Source: a virus
Length of the DNA stretch: 41,588 nucleotides
Strand: one strand, 5' to 3'
IMG/VR virus record: IMGVR_UViG_3300042320_000234
Location: 1 to 41,588 of that record
In this document: positions 23,734 to 31,712 of the stretch, one piece after another
Position numbering within the stretch: the stretch's first letter is position 1
Layout of the letters: each line of letters opens with the position of its first letter
Notes under the pieces: generated by a model
Seen by the model: only the letters and a program-made list of their open reading frames with translations
What the model was told of the DNA's origin: nothing
Database searches by the model: none
Translations under genes and position numbers: made by a program

Positions 23734-24159
23734 ATGCCATTAGTCCCAAATGATACAGACGGTGCGATTAGTCGTAGTCGTATACAATCATACGTTACAG
23801 CAAAAGAAAAGGTTACAGCAGTAGCCGTTACTAATGCTGCAACACCAACAGCAGCACAACTACTTAACAGTAAGTTGTTTGTTGCAACACCAACAGAAGA
23901 CACAACCTTCACCCTACCAACAGCCGCACTTGTGCTTGCTGAATTGAAAGATGAAGCAGTTGGAACCTCGTTTGAGTTCACAATCGTGAACCTTGCGTCT
24001 AGTTTTGAAACTGTTGTTACAACCAATACTGGTTGGACAATCACTGGTGGTGGGTTGATGACAGTGTTTGATGGAACTTCAGCGACATTCCTTGCTGTTG
24101 TAACATCAACTACAGCAATTCAATTGTACCGCAAGAACTCTGGCGGCGCAGTTAAGTAA
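23734..24159 (+). CDS. Putative head decoration or head-fibre protein (141 aa)
   Basis: ACAGGAGATAGAA is a strong ribosome-binding site, suggesting high expression. The protein begins with polar residues, then is Ala/Thr/Val-rich and strand-forming (FTLPTAALVLAELKDEAVG, FTIVNLASSFETVVTTNTG), with a tail RKNSGGAVK. Position directly after the capsid gene and small beta-rich size suggest a capsid decoration or head-fibre protein. It lies between two hairpin regions and so may be made from its own short message. Confidence 0.62.
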   Translation: MPLVPNDTDGAISRSRIQSYVTAKEKVTAVAVTNAATPTAAQLLNSKLFVATPTEDTTFTLPTAALVLAELKDEAVGTSFEFTIVNLASSFETVVTTNTGWTITGGGLMTVFDGTSATFLAVVTSTTAIQLYRKNSGGAVK

Positions 24160-24170
24160 TTTAACAAAAT

Positions 24171-24210
24171 TTGCCTTAATTGGCAATTTTGTGGGTTGGG
24201 AACAACCCGC
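24171..24210 (+). other. Two hairpins preceding the terminator at 24214
   Basis: TTGCC (24171-24175) pairs with GGCAA (24182-24186). GTGGGTTG (24191-24198) pairs with CAACCCGC (24203-24210), including one G-U pair, around a GGAA tetraloop. With the terminator at 24214 this is a three-hairpin series between stop and next start. Confidence 0.5.
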
Positions 24211-24213
24211 AAT

Positions 24214-24246
24214 ATGGTAGGGGGGCAAAAGCCCCCTACCATTTTT
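24214..24246 (+). terminator. Rho-independent terminator after the decoration gene
   Basis: ATGGTAGGGGG (24214-24224) pairs perfectly with CCCCCTACCAT (24232-24242) around GCAAAAG, and TTTTT GCTTT follows. This is the strongest terminator of module B and separates high-output capsid genes from the basic-protein genes. Confidence 0.9.
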
Positions 24247-24262
24247 GCTTTATAGGAGTTTT

Positions 24263-24763
24263 ATGCCCAAAGGTTTAGATATAGATAAAATTGTTGCCGA
24301 GGCGTTACGCCGCTTGGGACAATCTGGTGTTGCTGACGATGCTGCTAGAGTAGGCGGCAATTTAGTGGATGATATTTCTAAAGCATTGTCACAGGCAACA
24401 GGAAAAGCCCCTAAACCTGCAAAACCTAAGATGCCTAAGAATCCACCTAAGAGTGGTCGTGGCAAAAATCCACCTGCTGCTGGCGCTGTAGCGCCTGCAC
24501 CTAAAGGTCCGAAACCTAAGAGTCCAAAATCGGGTTCGGCAGATGCAGCAGAACGTGAAGCCCGCCGTCAAGCCAATCGTGACAATTGGGCTAAAGAACG
24601 TGAAGCATACAACAAAATGAAAGCCATTGAACGTGAAGAACGCAAAGCAGGAAACAGGGCTAAGTGGGCTGCAACGTTGGAAGAAAAATATGGTGGCAAT
24701 ATCGTTGAGGCTCGTAAAGCAACGTCAAAAGGTCGCAACAGAAATAAAAAGGATAAAAAGTAA
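24263..24763 (+). CDS. Basic Pro/Lys-rich protein (166 aa)
   Basis: The ATG at 24263 has TATAGGAG upstream; an in-frame TTG in the terminator is rejected as start. A short helical N-terminus (LDIDKIVAEALRRLG) precedes a Lys/Pro-rich disordered region (KPAKPKMPKNPPKSGRGKNP) and a charged helix, ending GRNRNKKDKK. It resembles linker-histone tails in composition. It is the first of a run of very basic proteins before the connector, so DNA contact inside the head is plausible. No family is recognised. Confidence 0.6.
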   Translation: MPKGLDIDKIVAEALRRLGQSGVADDAARVGGNLVDDISKALSQATGKAPKPAKPKMPKNPPKSGRGKNPPAAGAVAPAPKGPKPKSPKSGSADAAEREARRQANRDNWAKEREAYNKMKAIEREERKAGNRAKWAATLEEKYGGNIVEARKATSKGRNRNKKDKK

Positions 24764-25020
24764 TGGCTAAAGCACCCAACAAATTGCCTTTGGATGATAT
24801 TATTAAGGCTGTTCTTAAACAAGTACGTAAAGCAGAAAATAAAGTTTACCGCAAGGCAGAAAAAGTTGCTTTAAATCGTGAGGTTCGTAAACAGGTTCCT
24901 CGTAAAATGGTTCCCGCTAAAGATGATAGAATGTTTTATCGTGCCGAAAGGGCAAAAGACATTATGAACGAAGGCGGACCTTTTGTTACTAAAGCAGCAA
25001 AAGGAAAAGGAAAACGTTAA
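24763..25020 (+). CDS. Basic protein (85 aa)
   Basis: It is coupled on both sides by TAATG overlaps. The N-terminal helix (LPLDDIIKAVLKQVRKAENK) resembles the start of the preceding protein in type (LDIDKIV followed by basic residues), hinting at duplication, then Lys/Arg-rich to the end (KAAKGKGKR). No cysteine, membrane segment or catalytic motif. Presumed nucleic-acid-binding or virion-internal by charge and location. Confidence 0.55.
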   Translation: MAKAPNKLPLDDIIKAVLKQVRKAENKVYRKAEKVALNREVRKQVPRKMVPAKDDRMFYRAERAKDIMNEGGPFVTKAAKGKGKR

Positions 25021-26279
25021 TGGCTAGAGGTGGTTCTGCTTTTGATGATGCTGTAAAAGCGGTAATGGCACAACTTGCCAAAAACCGCCCCGCTGTTGTC
25101 TCTGCTGCTAAAAATGTTGCAGATGATGCTGGCGGCATTGCTGCCGCAGCAAAGTCTGCTGTTACAAAGGCTTTAAGTGGACGTGGAAAACCTAAGGTTA
25201 GTAGCAAAACAGCAAAGACAGTAACCCCAAAACCAAGCAAGCCTGCTTCTAAGCCAATGACTAAAGAACAGCGCCGTTTGGCTAACCAGCAGGCTGACGC
25301 TGAACGCCGTGCTATGGGTGCTGATAAAAGAGCAGCAGATAAAGCGGCACAGAAAAAAGCAAACCGAGAACGATTCCTTAATAAAGAAAAAAGTAAAGTT
25401 GAAACAAGGATGACTCCGCAGATGATGCGTCAACAAGGTTATCCTTTGATTAGTAATACTTTAACCAAGAAAATGAACTCGGTTGATTATAAGACTCGTT
25501 TGCTTAAAAACGAGGGCGGCATGTTAGATAAACAAACAAACATAGAGGCTTATAAACTTGTAAAATTATATGAAAAAGATGGTCGCAAACTTACTCCTAA
25601 GCAGGTTGCGCAAGTTCGTAAGAATGTTGAGTCAGAAATTAAATCTTTTGCTGAAAGAAACTTGGACAAACTATCCAGAGGTGTTGATACTAGGTTAAAA
25701 AATTTGGGTAAGATGACTCCAGAGGAGTTGGACACTGAGGCTGGTAGAATGGCTTTTCGTGCTAAAAAAGATAAAATCCGAAAAGGTGTTGAACCTAAGG
25801 ATTCTCGTAGGGATTATCAAATTCGTCAAGATAAAGAAACGAATATGCGTCTTGAGGCTTTGGAACGTAAACGTGCAGATGCTAAACTTAATAGAGGTAC
25901 TGGTACGTCAACTGGTCCTAAGGTTAAGGGTCCTGAGTCTGCTAAGGCTAGGGAGAAACGTTTGTCTGCTTTGGCTTCTGAACGTAAACTTGTTGCGCAA
26001 CAGGAAGCAAATGCGGCGAAACGTTCTAAAGTTAAGCCTTTGGCTGTGTCGTCTAAAAAGTATACTCCCGAGGAACTTAAGAATGTTAAATTGACCACAT
26101 CTGCTGATGTGGCTGCTGCAAGAGCGGTTCTTGGCAAGGGTGGTGAGGGTTATAATATTAAACCTAGTGCGCCTTTACGTTCTGGCAGACGACAGGAAAC
26201 TGCCGAAGAACTTAATGCACGTTTGTCAGCGTTCCGAGCAAAACAATCAAAAGGTTCTAAAGCACCAAAGAGGAAATAA
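25020..26279 (+). CDS. Long, very basic Ala/Lys-rich protein (419 aa)
   Basis: It begins with FDDAVKAVMAQLAKN, again an N-terminal helix like the two genes before. An Ala-rich part (about 35-55), a histone-H1-like KPKVSSKTAKTVTPKPSKPA segment (58-78) and then long charged helices rich in Lys/Arg/Glu fill the rest. The C-terminus is basic (RAKQSKGSKAPKRK). It is coupled by TAATG to both neighbours. It could be a DNA-condensing internal protein or a basic ejection protein. I recognise no family. Frame is intact over 1.26 kb with a normal codon pattern. Confidence 0.6.
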   Translation: MARGGSAFDDAVKAVMAQLAKNRPAVVSAAKNVADDAGGIAAAAKSAVTKALSGRGKPKVSSKTAKTVTPKPSKPASKPMTKEQRRLANQQADAERRAMGADKRAADKAAQKKANRERFLNKEKSKVETRMTPQMMRQQGYPLISNTLTKKMNSVDYKTRLLKNEGGMLDKQTNIEAYKLVKLYEKDGRKLTPKQVAQVRKNVESEIKSFAERNLDKLSRGVDTRLKNLGKMTPEELDTEAGRMAFRAKKDKIRKGVEPKDSRRDYQIRQDKETNMRLEALERKRADAKLNRGTGTSTGPKVKGPESAKAREKRLSALASERKLVAQQEANAAKRSKVKPLAVSSKKYTPEELKNVKLTTSADVAAARAVLGKGGEGYNIKPSAPLRSGRRQETAEELNARLSAFRAKQSKGSKAPKRK

Positions 26280-26803
26280 TGGTTACTCCACGTAACCAAC
26301 GTTATAAGCGCAAGGTTAATTCTGCTTTAGATTTGTCTAAAATGGCTGCTGACCCTAAAGGGTTTGAGTACGAACAACGCACTAAGTCTATTGTTGAAAC
26401 TAAACCTGGTTTTGGACCGTTTAATGATATCGTTAATTTTTCTGGTGTTGTTCGTTTTGGTAAAGAAAATTTAGATGCACAGTTGTCTGATTTGTTGAGG
26501 TTAAATAAAAAGAACCCTGGAATTGTACGGGCGGAAGATAAATATGGTCAAAAAGCATCTTTTGTAGGTGAGTCTTTGTTGCCTTTAAACGAGTTAGAAA
26601 ACATTTTAACTGGCAAGGGAAGTAAAAGTGACCTTTTTAATGCTTGGCTATATACTCAAAAAGGTATCGCTACACAAATGAAAGGTTTGGGGTTGCTTGG
26701 TAAAGGTGTGACTAAACCTGTTGGTGCTTTAACTCGTAAAGCCAGCGTGGGTAATAAGTATGGTCGCAAGGTGTTAGAAAAAGTGTTATCGGCATTACCT
26801 TAA
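26279..26803 (+). CDS. Hypothetical basic protein (174 aa)
   Basis: It is coupled by TAATG to the preceding gene. It starts VTPRNQRYKRKVNSALDLSK and includes a compact middle (FGPFNDIVNFSGVVRFGKEN). The C-terminus is rich in Gly/Lys (GLGLLGKGVTKPVGALTRKA). It is less extreme in charge than its predecessor and probably folded. Last in the basic set before the Cys/His protein. Unknown function. Confidence 0.55.
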   Translation: MVTPRNQRYKRKVNSALDLSKMAADPKGFEYEQRTKSIVETKPGFGPFNDIVNFSGVVRFGKENLDAQLSDLLRLNKKNPGIVRAEDKYGQKASFVGESLLPLNELENILTGKGSKSDLFNAWLYTQKGIATQMKGLGLLGKGVTKPVGALTRKASVGNKYGRKVLEKVLSALP

Positions 26804-26822
26804 AGGAACGGATACCCATATT

Positions 26823-27071
26823 ATGATGAGCAATTCAATACCTAGTTACGCTTTATACGGTAGACCAGTGGACCATTATAGGCTTTCTGCTGTTGCTGAT
26901 GCGCCGTTGGCGGCTGCCAGCGGCGAATATTTGGGTCGTGGCAACAAATGTATGGGCAACGACGACACCTGTGGCGCTAACCGTATGAAGGGGCAAGAAT
27001 TGTGTGTCGGGCATTACCGTCAGGCTGTTAATTTGGCTGAGTTGGCTGAACAAATTGAATCCGAGGAATAA
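26823..27071 (+). CDS. Cys/His small zinc-binding-like protein (82 aa)
   Basis: AAAGGAACGG lies 13-22 bases upstream. The start is at the first of two ATGs (26823); the second (26826) is equally possible. The C-terminal half has Cys43, Cys50, Cys61 and His64 (NKCMGNDDTCGA and ELCVGHYRQ), a likely CCCH zinc site. Similar NKC-x-GNDDTC...LC-x-GH proteins lie near connector genes in other phages, from memory. Its stop lies two bases before the connector ATG. Confidence 0.6.
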   Translation: MMSNSIPSYALYGRPVDHYRLSAVADAPLAAASGEYLGRGNKCMGNDDTCGANRMKGQELCVGHYRQAVNLAELAEQIESEE

Positions 27072-27073
27072 CA

Positions 27074-27787
27074 ATGGCATACGCAACAATGACCGCAACA
27101 ACGTTGCGTCAAACCGTCCGTGACATTACTGACCTAGATAATGAGGACCTACCAGATTCGTTGTTGAATGTTTATATCCGTGACGGATATTACCGCATAT
27201 TGGATATGGAAAAACGCTGGTCTTTCCTAGAAAAGTCGTTTACTTTTAATACTGTTGCTGAGCAACGTGAATACACTATTAGTTCTTTTACTGCTGACCC
27301 TATTGGTCAGGTTATTTCTATTGTTGACCCTACGGGTACGGGTTTGCGTTTAGATATGGTTGGACTTGATATGGGTGAAAATACTTATATCGGTTCGTAT
27401 GATACATCTGCTGACCCGTTGTTTTATGCTATTTGGGAAGGTAAAATTCATTTGTTTCCTAAACCAAACAATGTTCGCACCTTGAAGGTGCGGGCTTATC
27501 GTGAACCGATTGATTGGGTTACTACTGGTGGTGCGGTTGATGCCAGTCCGTCTTTGCATTTTCCTTTAGTGTATTATGCTTGCAGCCGTGTATATCAACG
27601 CCTTGAGGACACGGTTATGGCACAAGAATATAAACGTGCTTTTGACGAAGGTGTTGTCTTGGCTAAAGAAAACATTATGAAACCTAGTAGTCATGCGCAT
27701 TTGCGTTTATCTCAGGGGCAAACTTCTGGTCGTCCAACCTTTCAGGATTGGATGCGACGTATGGGACAGGATTTAAAACTTAACTAA
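27074..27787 (+). CDS. Head-tail connector (T7 gp11 / P22 gp4-like), module B (237 aa)
   Basis: The N-terminus (TATTLRQTVRDITDLDNEDL, followed by LNVYIRDGYYRILDMEKRWSF) has the typical helix pair of short-tailed-phage adaptor proteins. A beta-rich middle (KIHLFPKPNN, LKVRAYREPIDW) and a C-terminal helix bundle (YYACSRVYQRLEDTVMAQEY) follow. It would bind below the portal and above the nozzle. GAGGAATAACA precedes the ATG; the stop overlaps the next gene's ATG. Confidence 0.8.
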   Translation: MAYATMTATTLRQTVRDITDLDNEDLPDSLLNVYIRDGYYRILDMEKRWSFLEKSFTFNTVAEQREYTISSFTADPIGQVISIVDPTGTGLRLDMVGLDMGENTYIGSYDTSADPLFYAIWEGKIHLFPKPNNVRTLKVRAYREPIDWVTTGGAVDASPSLHFPLVYYACSRVYQRLEDTVMAQEYKRAFDEGVVLAKENIMKPSSHAHLRLSQGQTSGRPTFQDWMRRMGQDLKLN

Positions 27788-29400
27788 TGGCTAAAGTTAA
27801 AGTTCGTGAACTGAAAGATTTTACTGGGGGACTAAACTTTCGTGCCGACCAGTTTCAGTTGGCTGATAATGAATCTCCTGATATGTTGAATGTTGAAATT
27901 GACCCTAGAGGTGGTGTTTTTAGTCGTGGTGCTATGCGCCGTATTAATAGTACGGCGGTATCTGGTACTTGGACACCACAAACGTTGTTTCCGTTTTATG
28001 GTGCTACACCACGCATAATGTTGTCTACAGAAACTAGAGTTTATCGGTCCACTGGTGCTGATTTTAGTTTGTTGGAATATAGTTCTGGTAATCCTATTGT
28101 TGCTACTAGTACGCATGGTGCTAGTTTTGCACAGTGGGGTACTAAATTGTATATTGCTGTTGGGACTGCTGGCAACGGTGGCTATGTTTGGGATACTGCT
28201 AGCACGTATGCTACGGCGTTGACAGCAAGTGGTACTGCGCCGCATGCTTGGCAAACTACTCCTACTGCGGCTGAACGAAAAATGCCGACAGCGGAGTTGT
28301 TGCATGTTCATGCTAATAAAATGTTTGCCGCTAATGTTCGTGTTGATGGTGTTGATTATCCGAATCGTTTGCATTGGTCGTTGGAAAATGCACCTGAGAA
28401 CTGGAATGAAGATGATTATATTGAAATTAATGCTGGCGGTAATCGTATTACTGGTTTGGCTACTGTTGCTGGTCAGTTAATTATTTTTAAACCAAACGCA
28501 ATTTTTGCTTTGTTTGGTTACGATTCAGATAATTTCCAAGTTGTGGAAGTTTCTAGTAATCTTGGTGTTGACACACCACACAATATTGCTGTTAGCGACA
28601 AAGGTGTATATTTCTTTTCTAATCCTGAAGGTGTATATTATTATAACGGTTCTACTATTACGGACATTTTTGAAAACCTTAGACCTATTATTGATTTGGA
28701 TTATATTACTGTTGGTGTTGAAGATGGTTTTCATTTAAGTTGGATTGGTCAACGGTTGTGGGTTTCTGCACCTTATTCTAGGACTGGTGCTGTATCAAAT
28801 AGTACTGTTAATTTTGTTTATGACCCAACTATTAGTGCTAGGGGTTCTTGGATGCAGTTTTCAACTGCGGACGGCAAAGGTTTGACTGCTGGATGTAACT
28901 GGCATAATGCGTCCAATGTTGAGTTTCGTTTACTAACTCATCCAACTTTACCTTATGTTTTACAGATTGATATGTATGATGAAGAACTTGATAATATTTC
29001 TGGCACTGATGTTTCTTATACTAGTAAGTATCGTACTAAATGGTTTGATGCTGGTTCCTATACTCAACGTAAAATGTTTCGCCGTCCAGAGTTTGTTATT
29101 AAACAATCTGCTGTAAATCAAACTATTGGTGTTAAAGTTTATCATGATTTTGATGAGGCTGATGGTAATGAACGTAGAACTTTTAATTTAACACAATCAC
29201 CAATTGGTTCTGGTATGGTTTGGGGGTCTAGTAATTGGGGGGATAATTGGTCTACTGGTGCTATTAGTTCTTTGTTGATTACTGGAAACAATTTGGGTTT
29301 AGCCCAAACTGTTCAACTAGAGTTTAACGGTCCTTTGGGACAGTTGTGGGGAATTAACAGTATTGGATACAAATATCAACCTAGACAGGTTAAAGGATAA
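27787..29400 (+). CDS. Tail nozzle / stabilisation protein (P22 gp10 / T7 gp12-like; 537 aa)
   Basis: Its N-terminus carries the family hallmark: LKDFTGGLNFRADQFQLADN then MLNVEIDPRGGVFSRGAMRR. The body is beta-propeller-like (GTKLYIAVGTAGNGGYVWD, GQLIIFKPNAIFALFGYDSD, GVYFFSNPEGVYYYNG). This assignment, together with the connector upstream, supports a short-tailed virion for module B. The TAATG overlap couples it to the connector. The 617-residue protein at 12049 occupies the same slot in module A. Confidence 0.82.
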   Translation: MAKVKVRELKDFTGGLNFRADQFQLADNESPDMLNVEIDPRGGVFSRGAMRRINSTAVSGTWTPQTLFPFYGATPRIMLSTETRVYRSTGADFSLLEYSSGNPIVATSTHGASFAQWGTKLYIAVGTAGNGGYVWDTASTYATALTASGTAPHAWQTTPTAAERKMPTAELLHVHANKMFAANVRVDGVDYPNRLHWSLENAPENWNEDDYIEINAGGNRITGLATVAGQLIIFKPNAIFALFGYDSDNFQVVEVSSNLGVDTPHNIAVSDKGVYFFSNPEGVYYYNGSTITDIFENLRPIIDLDYITVGVEDGFHLSWIGQRLWVSAPYSRTGAVSNSTVNFVYDPTISARGSWMQFSTADGKGLTAGCNWHNASNVEFRLLTHPTLPYVLQIDMYDEELDNISGTDVSYTSKYRTKWFDAGSYTQRKMFRRPEFVIKQSAVNQTIGVKVYHDFDEADGNERRTFNLTQSPIGSGMVWGSSNWGDNWSTGAISSLLITGNNLGLAQTVQLEFNGPLGQLWGINSIGYKYQPRQVKG

Positions 29401-29402
29401 CA

Positions 29403-29702
29403 ATGGCTACACTTACTATTCCACATAGTTTTACAAACGGCACAGCCGCTATTGCGACTGAAGTTAATGCAAACTTTGTTGCTATTAAAACGTTTACTGA
29501 AGCGTTGGCGGCTGGCACAAACATTGACGCTGGGGCTGTAAACTCGGCTGCAATGTCTGCAACTGGTGTGGTTGCTGGTGTTTACACAACAGCAAACATT
29601 ACAGTTGATTCGGCTGGTCGTTTAACAGCAGCCAGTACTGGTACAAGTGGTGTAACTGGTGACAGTGACCAGTTGGTGTTGGGTTCGCAGGTGTTCGGTT
29701 AA
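29403..29702 (+). CDS. Small fibre-like protein with shared 17-residue C-terminal tag, module B (99 aa)
   Basis: AAAGGATAACA precedes the ATG. It starts with LTIPHSFTNGTAAIATEVNA, continues through NFVAIKTFTEAL (a common N-terminal virion-attachment segment of phage fibre genes), then Ala/Thr/Gly repeats. It ends SGVTGDSDQLVLGSQVF plus Gly. The final 17 residues match those of the protein at 13921. It follows the nozzle gene directly, as the module A counterpart follows its tail gene. Confidence 0.7.
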   Translation: MATLTIPHSFTNGTAAIATEVNANFVAIKTFTEALAAGTNIDAGAVNSAAMSATGVVAGVYTTANITVDSAGRLTAASTGTSGVTGDSDQLVLGSQVFG

Positions 29703-29845
29703 TGGCTTGGTCTGTTAACTCGTTGTCTTTGCTGACAAGTGTGGACAAAAATGTTTTACAAAACATTTTTGTGTCACTTCAGGCTGAACTAGAACGTTTA
29801 CAAAAAGAAATAGACGAATTAAAACAGTTGAAAGCAATTAGGTAA
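29702..29845 (+). CDS. Small coiled-coil protein (47 aa)
   Basis: A TAATG overlap with the previous stop supplies the start. The protein has a short N-terminal segment (MAWSVNSLSLLTSVDKN) and a long heptad helix (LQAELERLQKEIDELKQLK). It is too short for many gene finders, but its exact coupling to the gene before and five-base spacing from the next support it. A fibre trimerisation helper or internal scaffold helper are possible. Confidence 0.6.
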   Translation: MAWSVNSLSLLTSVDKNVLQNIFVSLQAELERLQKEIDELKQLKAIR

Positions 29846-29849
29846 CATT

Positions 29850-30287
29850 ATGTCAATGATAGACGCATATTATGGCGATTATGGGATGGCTGAAGCATCT
29901 GCCCGTAAACGCCGTTCCGCAACCTCAATAGCAAACCAACAGGCTGCGTTTCTGGGACAACAACGTGGCACACGCAACATAGCAGATTTGACACGTAAAC
30001 TTACCGAAGGTTTTCGCCCACAAATGGCTAGTTATGGTAAACGTGGTTTGGCTGGTCCTGGTGTGGCTTCAGGTATTCAACGTAAAGGTTTAGAACGTTA
30101 CGCTGCCGATATGCAACGTGGAATATCTGACGAAACACAAATGCTACAGGATGAACAGAACCGTATTGCTATGAGTGAAGCAGCATCTCAGGCTGACCTT
30201 GAGGATTATTTGACGCAGTTACGTTTACAAAAACAAAGAGATATTATTAGTTCGGCTACTGCCCTTAAGCAGTATGCTGCCTATTAG
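29850..30287 (+). CDS. Putative internal virion protein (145 aa)
   Basis: TTAGGTAACATT precedes the ATG. It is mostly helical, Gln/Ala/Arg-rich, with ANQQAAFLGQQRGTRNIADL, a Gly-rich hinge (YGKRGLAGPGVASGI) and then a helix with EDYLTQLRLQKQRDI. Similar small helical proteins sit between tail nozzle and large internal proteins in short-tailed phages. No specific family assigned; the virion-internal role is from context. Confidence 0.6.
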   Translation: MSMIDAYYGDYGMAEASARKRRSATSIANQQAAFLGQQRGTRNIADLTRKLTEGFRPQMASYGKRGLAGPGVASGIQRKGLERYAADMQRGISDETQMLQDEQNRIAMSEAASQADLEDYLTQLRLQKQRDIISSATALKQYAAY

Positions 30288-30295
30288 GGGGTGTT

Positions 30296-31669
30296 ATGTC
30301 GTTTAAATTAGTTAATGGCAAATGGGTACAAAGTGGTCAACTTCCGCCTAACCCATATTTGCAACAACCGCTTCCTGTTCCACCATTAAATTTGGATGCT
30401 TTGTATAAAAAATATAATGAAGATGTTCTTGCGTGGCAAAAAGAAAACAAAAAAACCGCAAATGTTATGCCGCCTGATTCGTGGTTAAAACCACGTCAGG
30501 CGTTGCTGCAGGGACAGATAGAAGCACAAACGTCAGCACGACAAGAAATAGTTGACCGCAACAATGTTATAATGTCACAAAACTTTTCAACAAAACAAAC
30601 ATTGTTGGATAATGCACGTGAGGACAAATATCGTCAAGCACAATTAGATTTACAACGTGCTGCTGCTGGTACTGCTGCTGCTGTTCGTGCGCAAGAACGT
30701 ATAGATGCTTTGGCTAAAGAAAAACGTGACCGTGAAGCACAAGTTGCAGCAGAGGCACGTGCGCAACAACAACAAGTTGATGCAGAAAAACGTCAAATAG
30801 CACGTGAAGATGCGTTAGCAGCCGAAACTAGACTTCGTGGTATTGCGGGTGGTAACGCTGCTGCTGATTATCTGTTTTCACAAGCAGGAAAACGAACCAC
30901 TGAAGGTTTGATAAGAATTAAAGAACTTTATGACCCAATGAAAACTATGGCTGATAGCGAATTTGCTACACAACTTGAACTATTGGCTAATGATTTTAAA
31001 ACTGCACGTGGACAAGTTACGGGTGCGGGTGAAGATTTCTTAAAAAACTTTGTTGATAGTGTCGCTTATAAAGATGTTCCTATTAGTACTTTGGAAGCAC
31101 CAACAAATCCTTTGTTGGCTGCATTACAATCTCAAGGTGCTGGTACTGGCGAGGTGCAGGCTATAAGCGATTTTGCTAAACAGTTTGCTACTAGTACATC
31201 AGATTTGGGTAAATGGGCTGCTAGTCAATTGAATGTTGGGCAACAAAACTTTGACATTGCTAGTAAACGTGCTGCTACTGGTGCTACTACTGCTGCTTTG
31301 CAGGGTTTGGCTGGTCAGGAACCACGTATTAAGGCTGGTATGCAGGCTGACCTAAATAAACGTTTGCAAGATATTGCGTTGCAAAAAGCACAAGCAAGTG
31401 AAAACGTTTATGCTAGACAGGCAGCGCAAGAAGATTCGGCTGCAGCAATAAGGGCGCAAACTATGCAACAGTATGGTTATGTGCCAAAACCTGAAGAACC
31501 TAAAGAAACTGAAAAACCTAAAGAAACTGAAAAACCGCCAGCCGATGATGCGGCTGCGGCTGCGGCAGCAGCGAAAAAGAAGGCTGAAGAAGAAGCCGCT
31601 GCTAAGGCTGCTGCTCAACGAAACGAAAGCATAGCGCAAGTTAAAGCAATGCGGCGAGCGGAGTTTTAG
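30296..31669 (+). CDS. Large helical internal virion protein (457 aa)
   Basis: AGGGGGTGTT precedes the ATG. A Pro-rich N-terminus (GQLPPNPYLQQPLPVPP), a long charged coiled coil (about 100-185), a middle domain and a Pro/Glu/Lys segment with PKETEK repeated twice lead to an Ala/Lys/Glu helix at the C-terminus. Reading frame is intact. Such long helical proteins next to a giant protein resemble the inner-core or ejection proteins (gp14-gp16 type) of podoviruses. The role is inferred from composition and position. Confidence 0.6.
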   Translation: MSFKLVNGKWVQSGQLPPNPYLQQPLPVPPLNLDALYKKYNEDVLAWQKENKKTANVMPPDSWLKPRQALLQGQIEAQTSARQEIVDRNNVIMSQNFSTKQTLLDNAREDKYRQAQLDLQRAAAGTAAAVRAQERIDALAKEKRDREAQVAAEARAQQQQVDAEKRQIAREDALAAETRLRGIAGGNAAADYLFSQAGKRTTEGLIRIKELYDPMKTMADSEFATQLELLANDFKTARGQVTGAGEDFLKNFVDSVAYKDVPISTLEAPTNPLLAALQSQGAGTGEVQAISDFAKQFATSTSDLGKWAASQLNVGQQNFDIASKRAATGATTAALQGLAGQEPRIKAGMQADLNKRLQDIALQKAQASENVYARQAAQEDSAAAIRAQTMQQYGYVPKPEEPKETEKPKETEKPPADDAAAAAAAAKKKAEEEAAAKAAAQRNESIAQVKAMRRAEF

Positions 31670-31712
31670 GAACAGGTATTCTTATTATAGGATACTAATT
31701 TAGGGACTTTTC

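Noticed and set aside
27832-28374. 180-codon open frame on the minus strand
   Set aside because: It lies fully inside the nozzle gene, is rich in Ser/Thr/Arg/Asn from reversed codons and has no neighbours on that strand.
14365-29696. Assembly chimera caused by the shared 17-codon tag
   Set aside because: The longest exact run between the copies is about 11 bases, too short to merge contigs by k-mers; a chimera elsewhere is not excluded.
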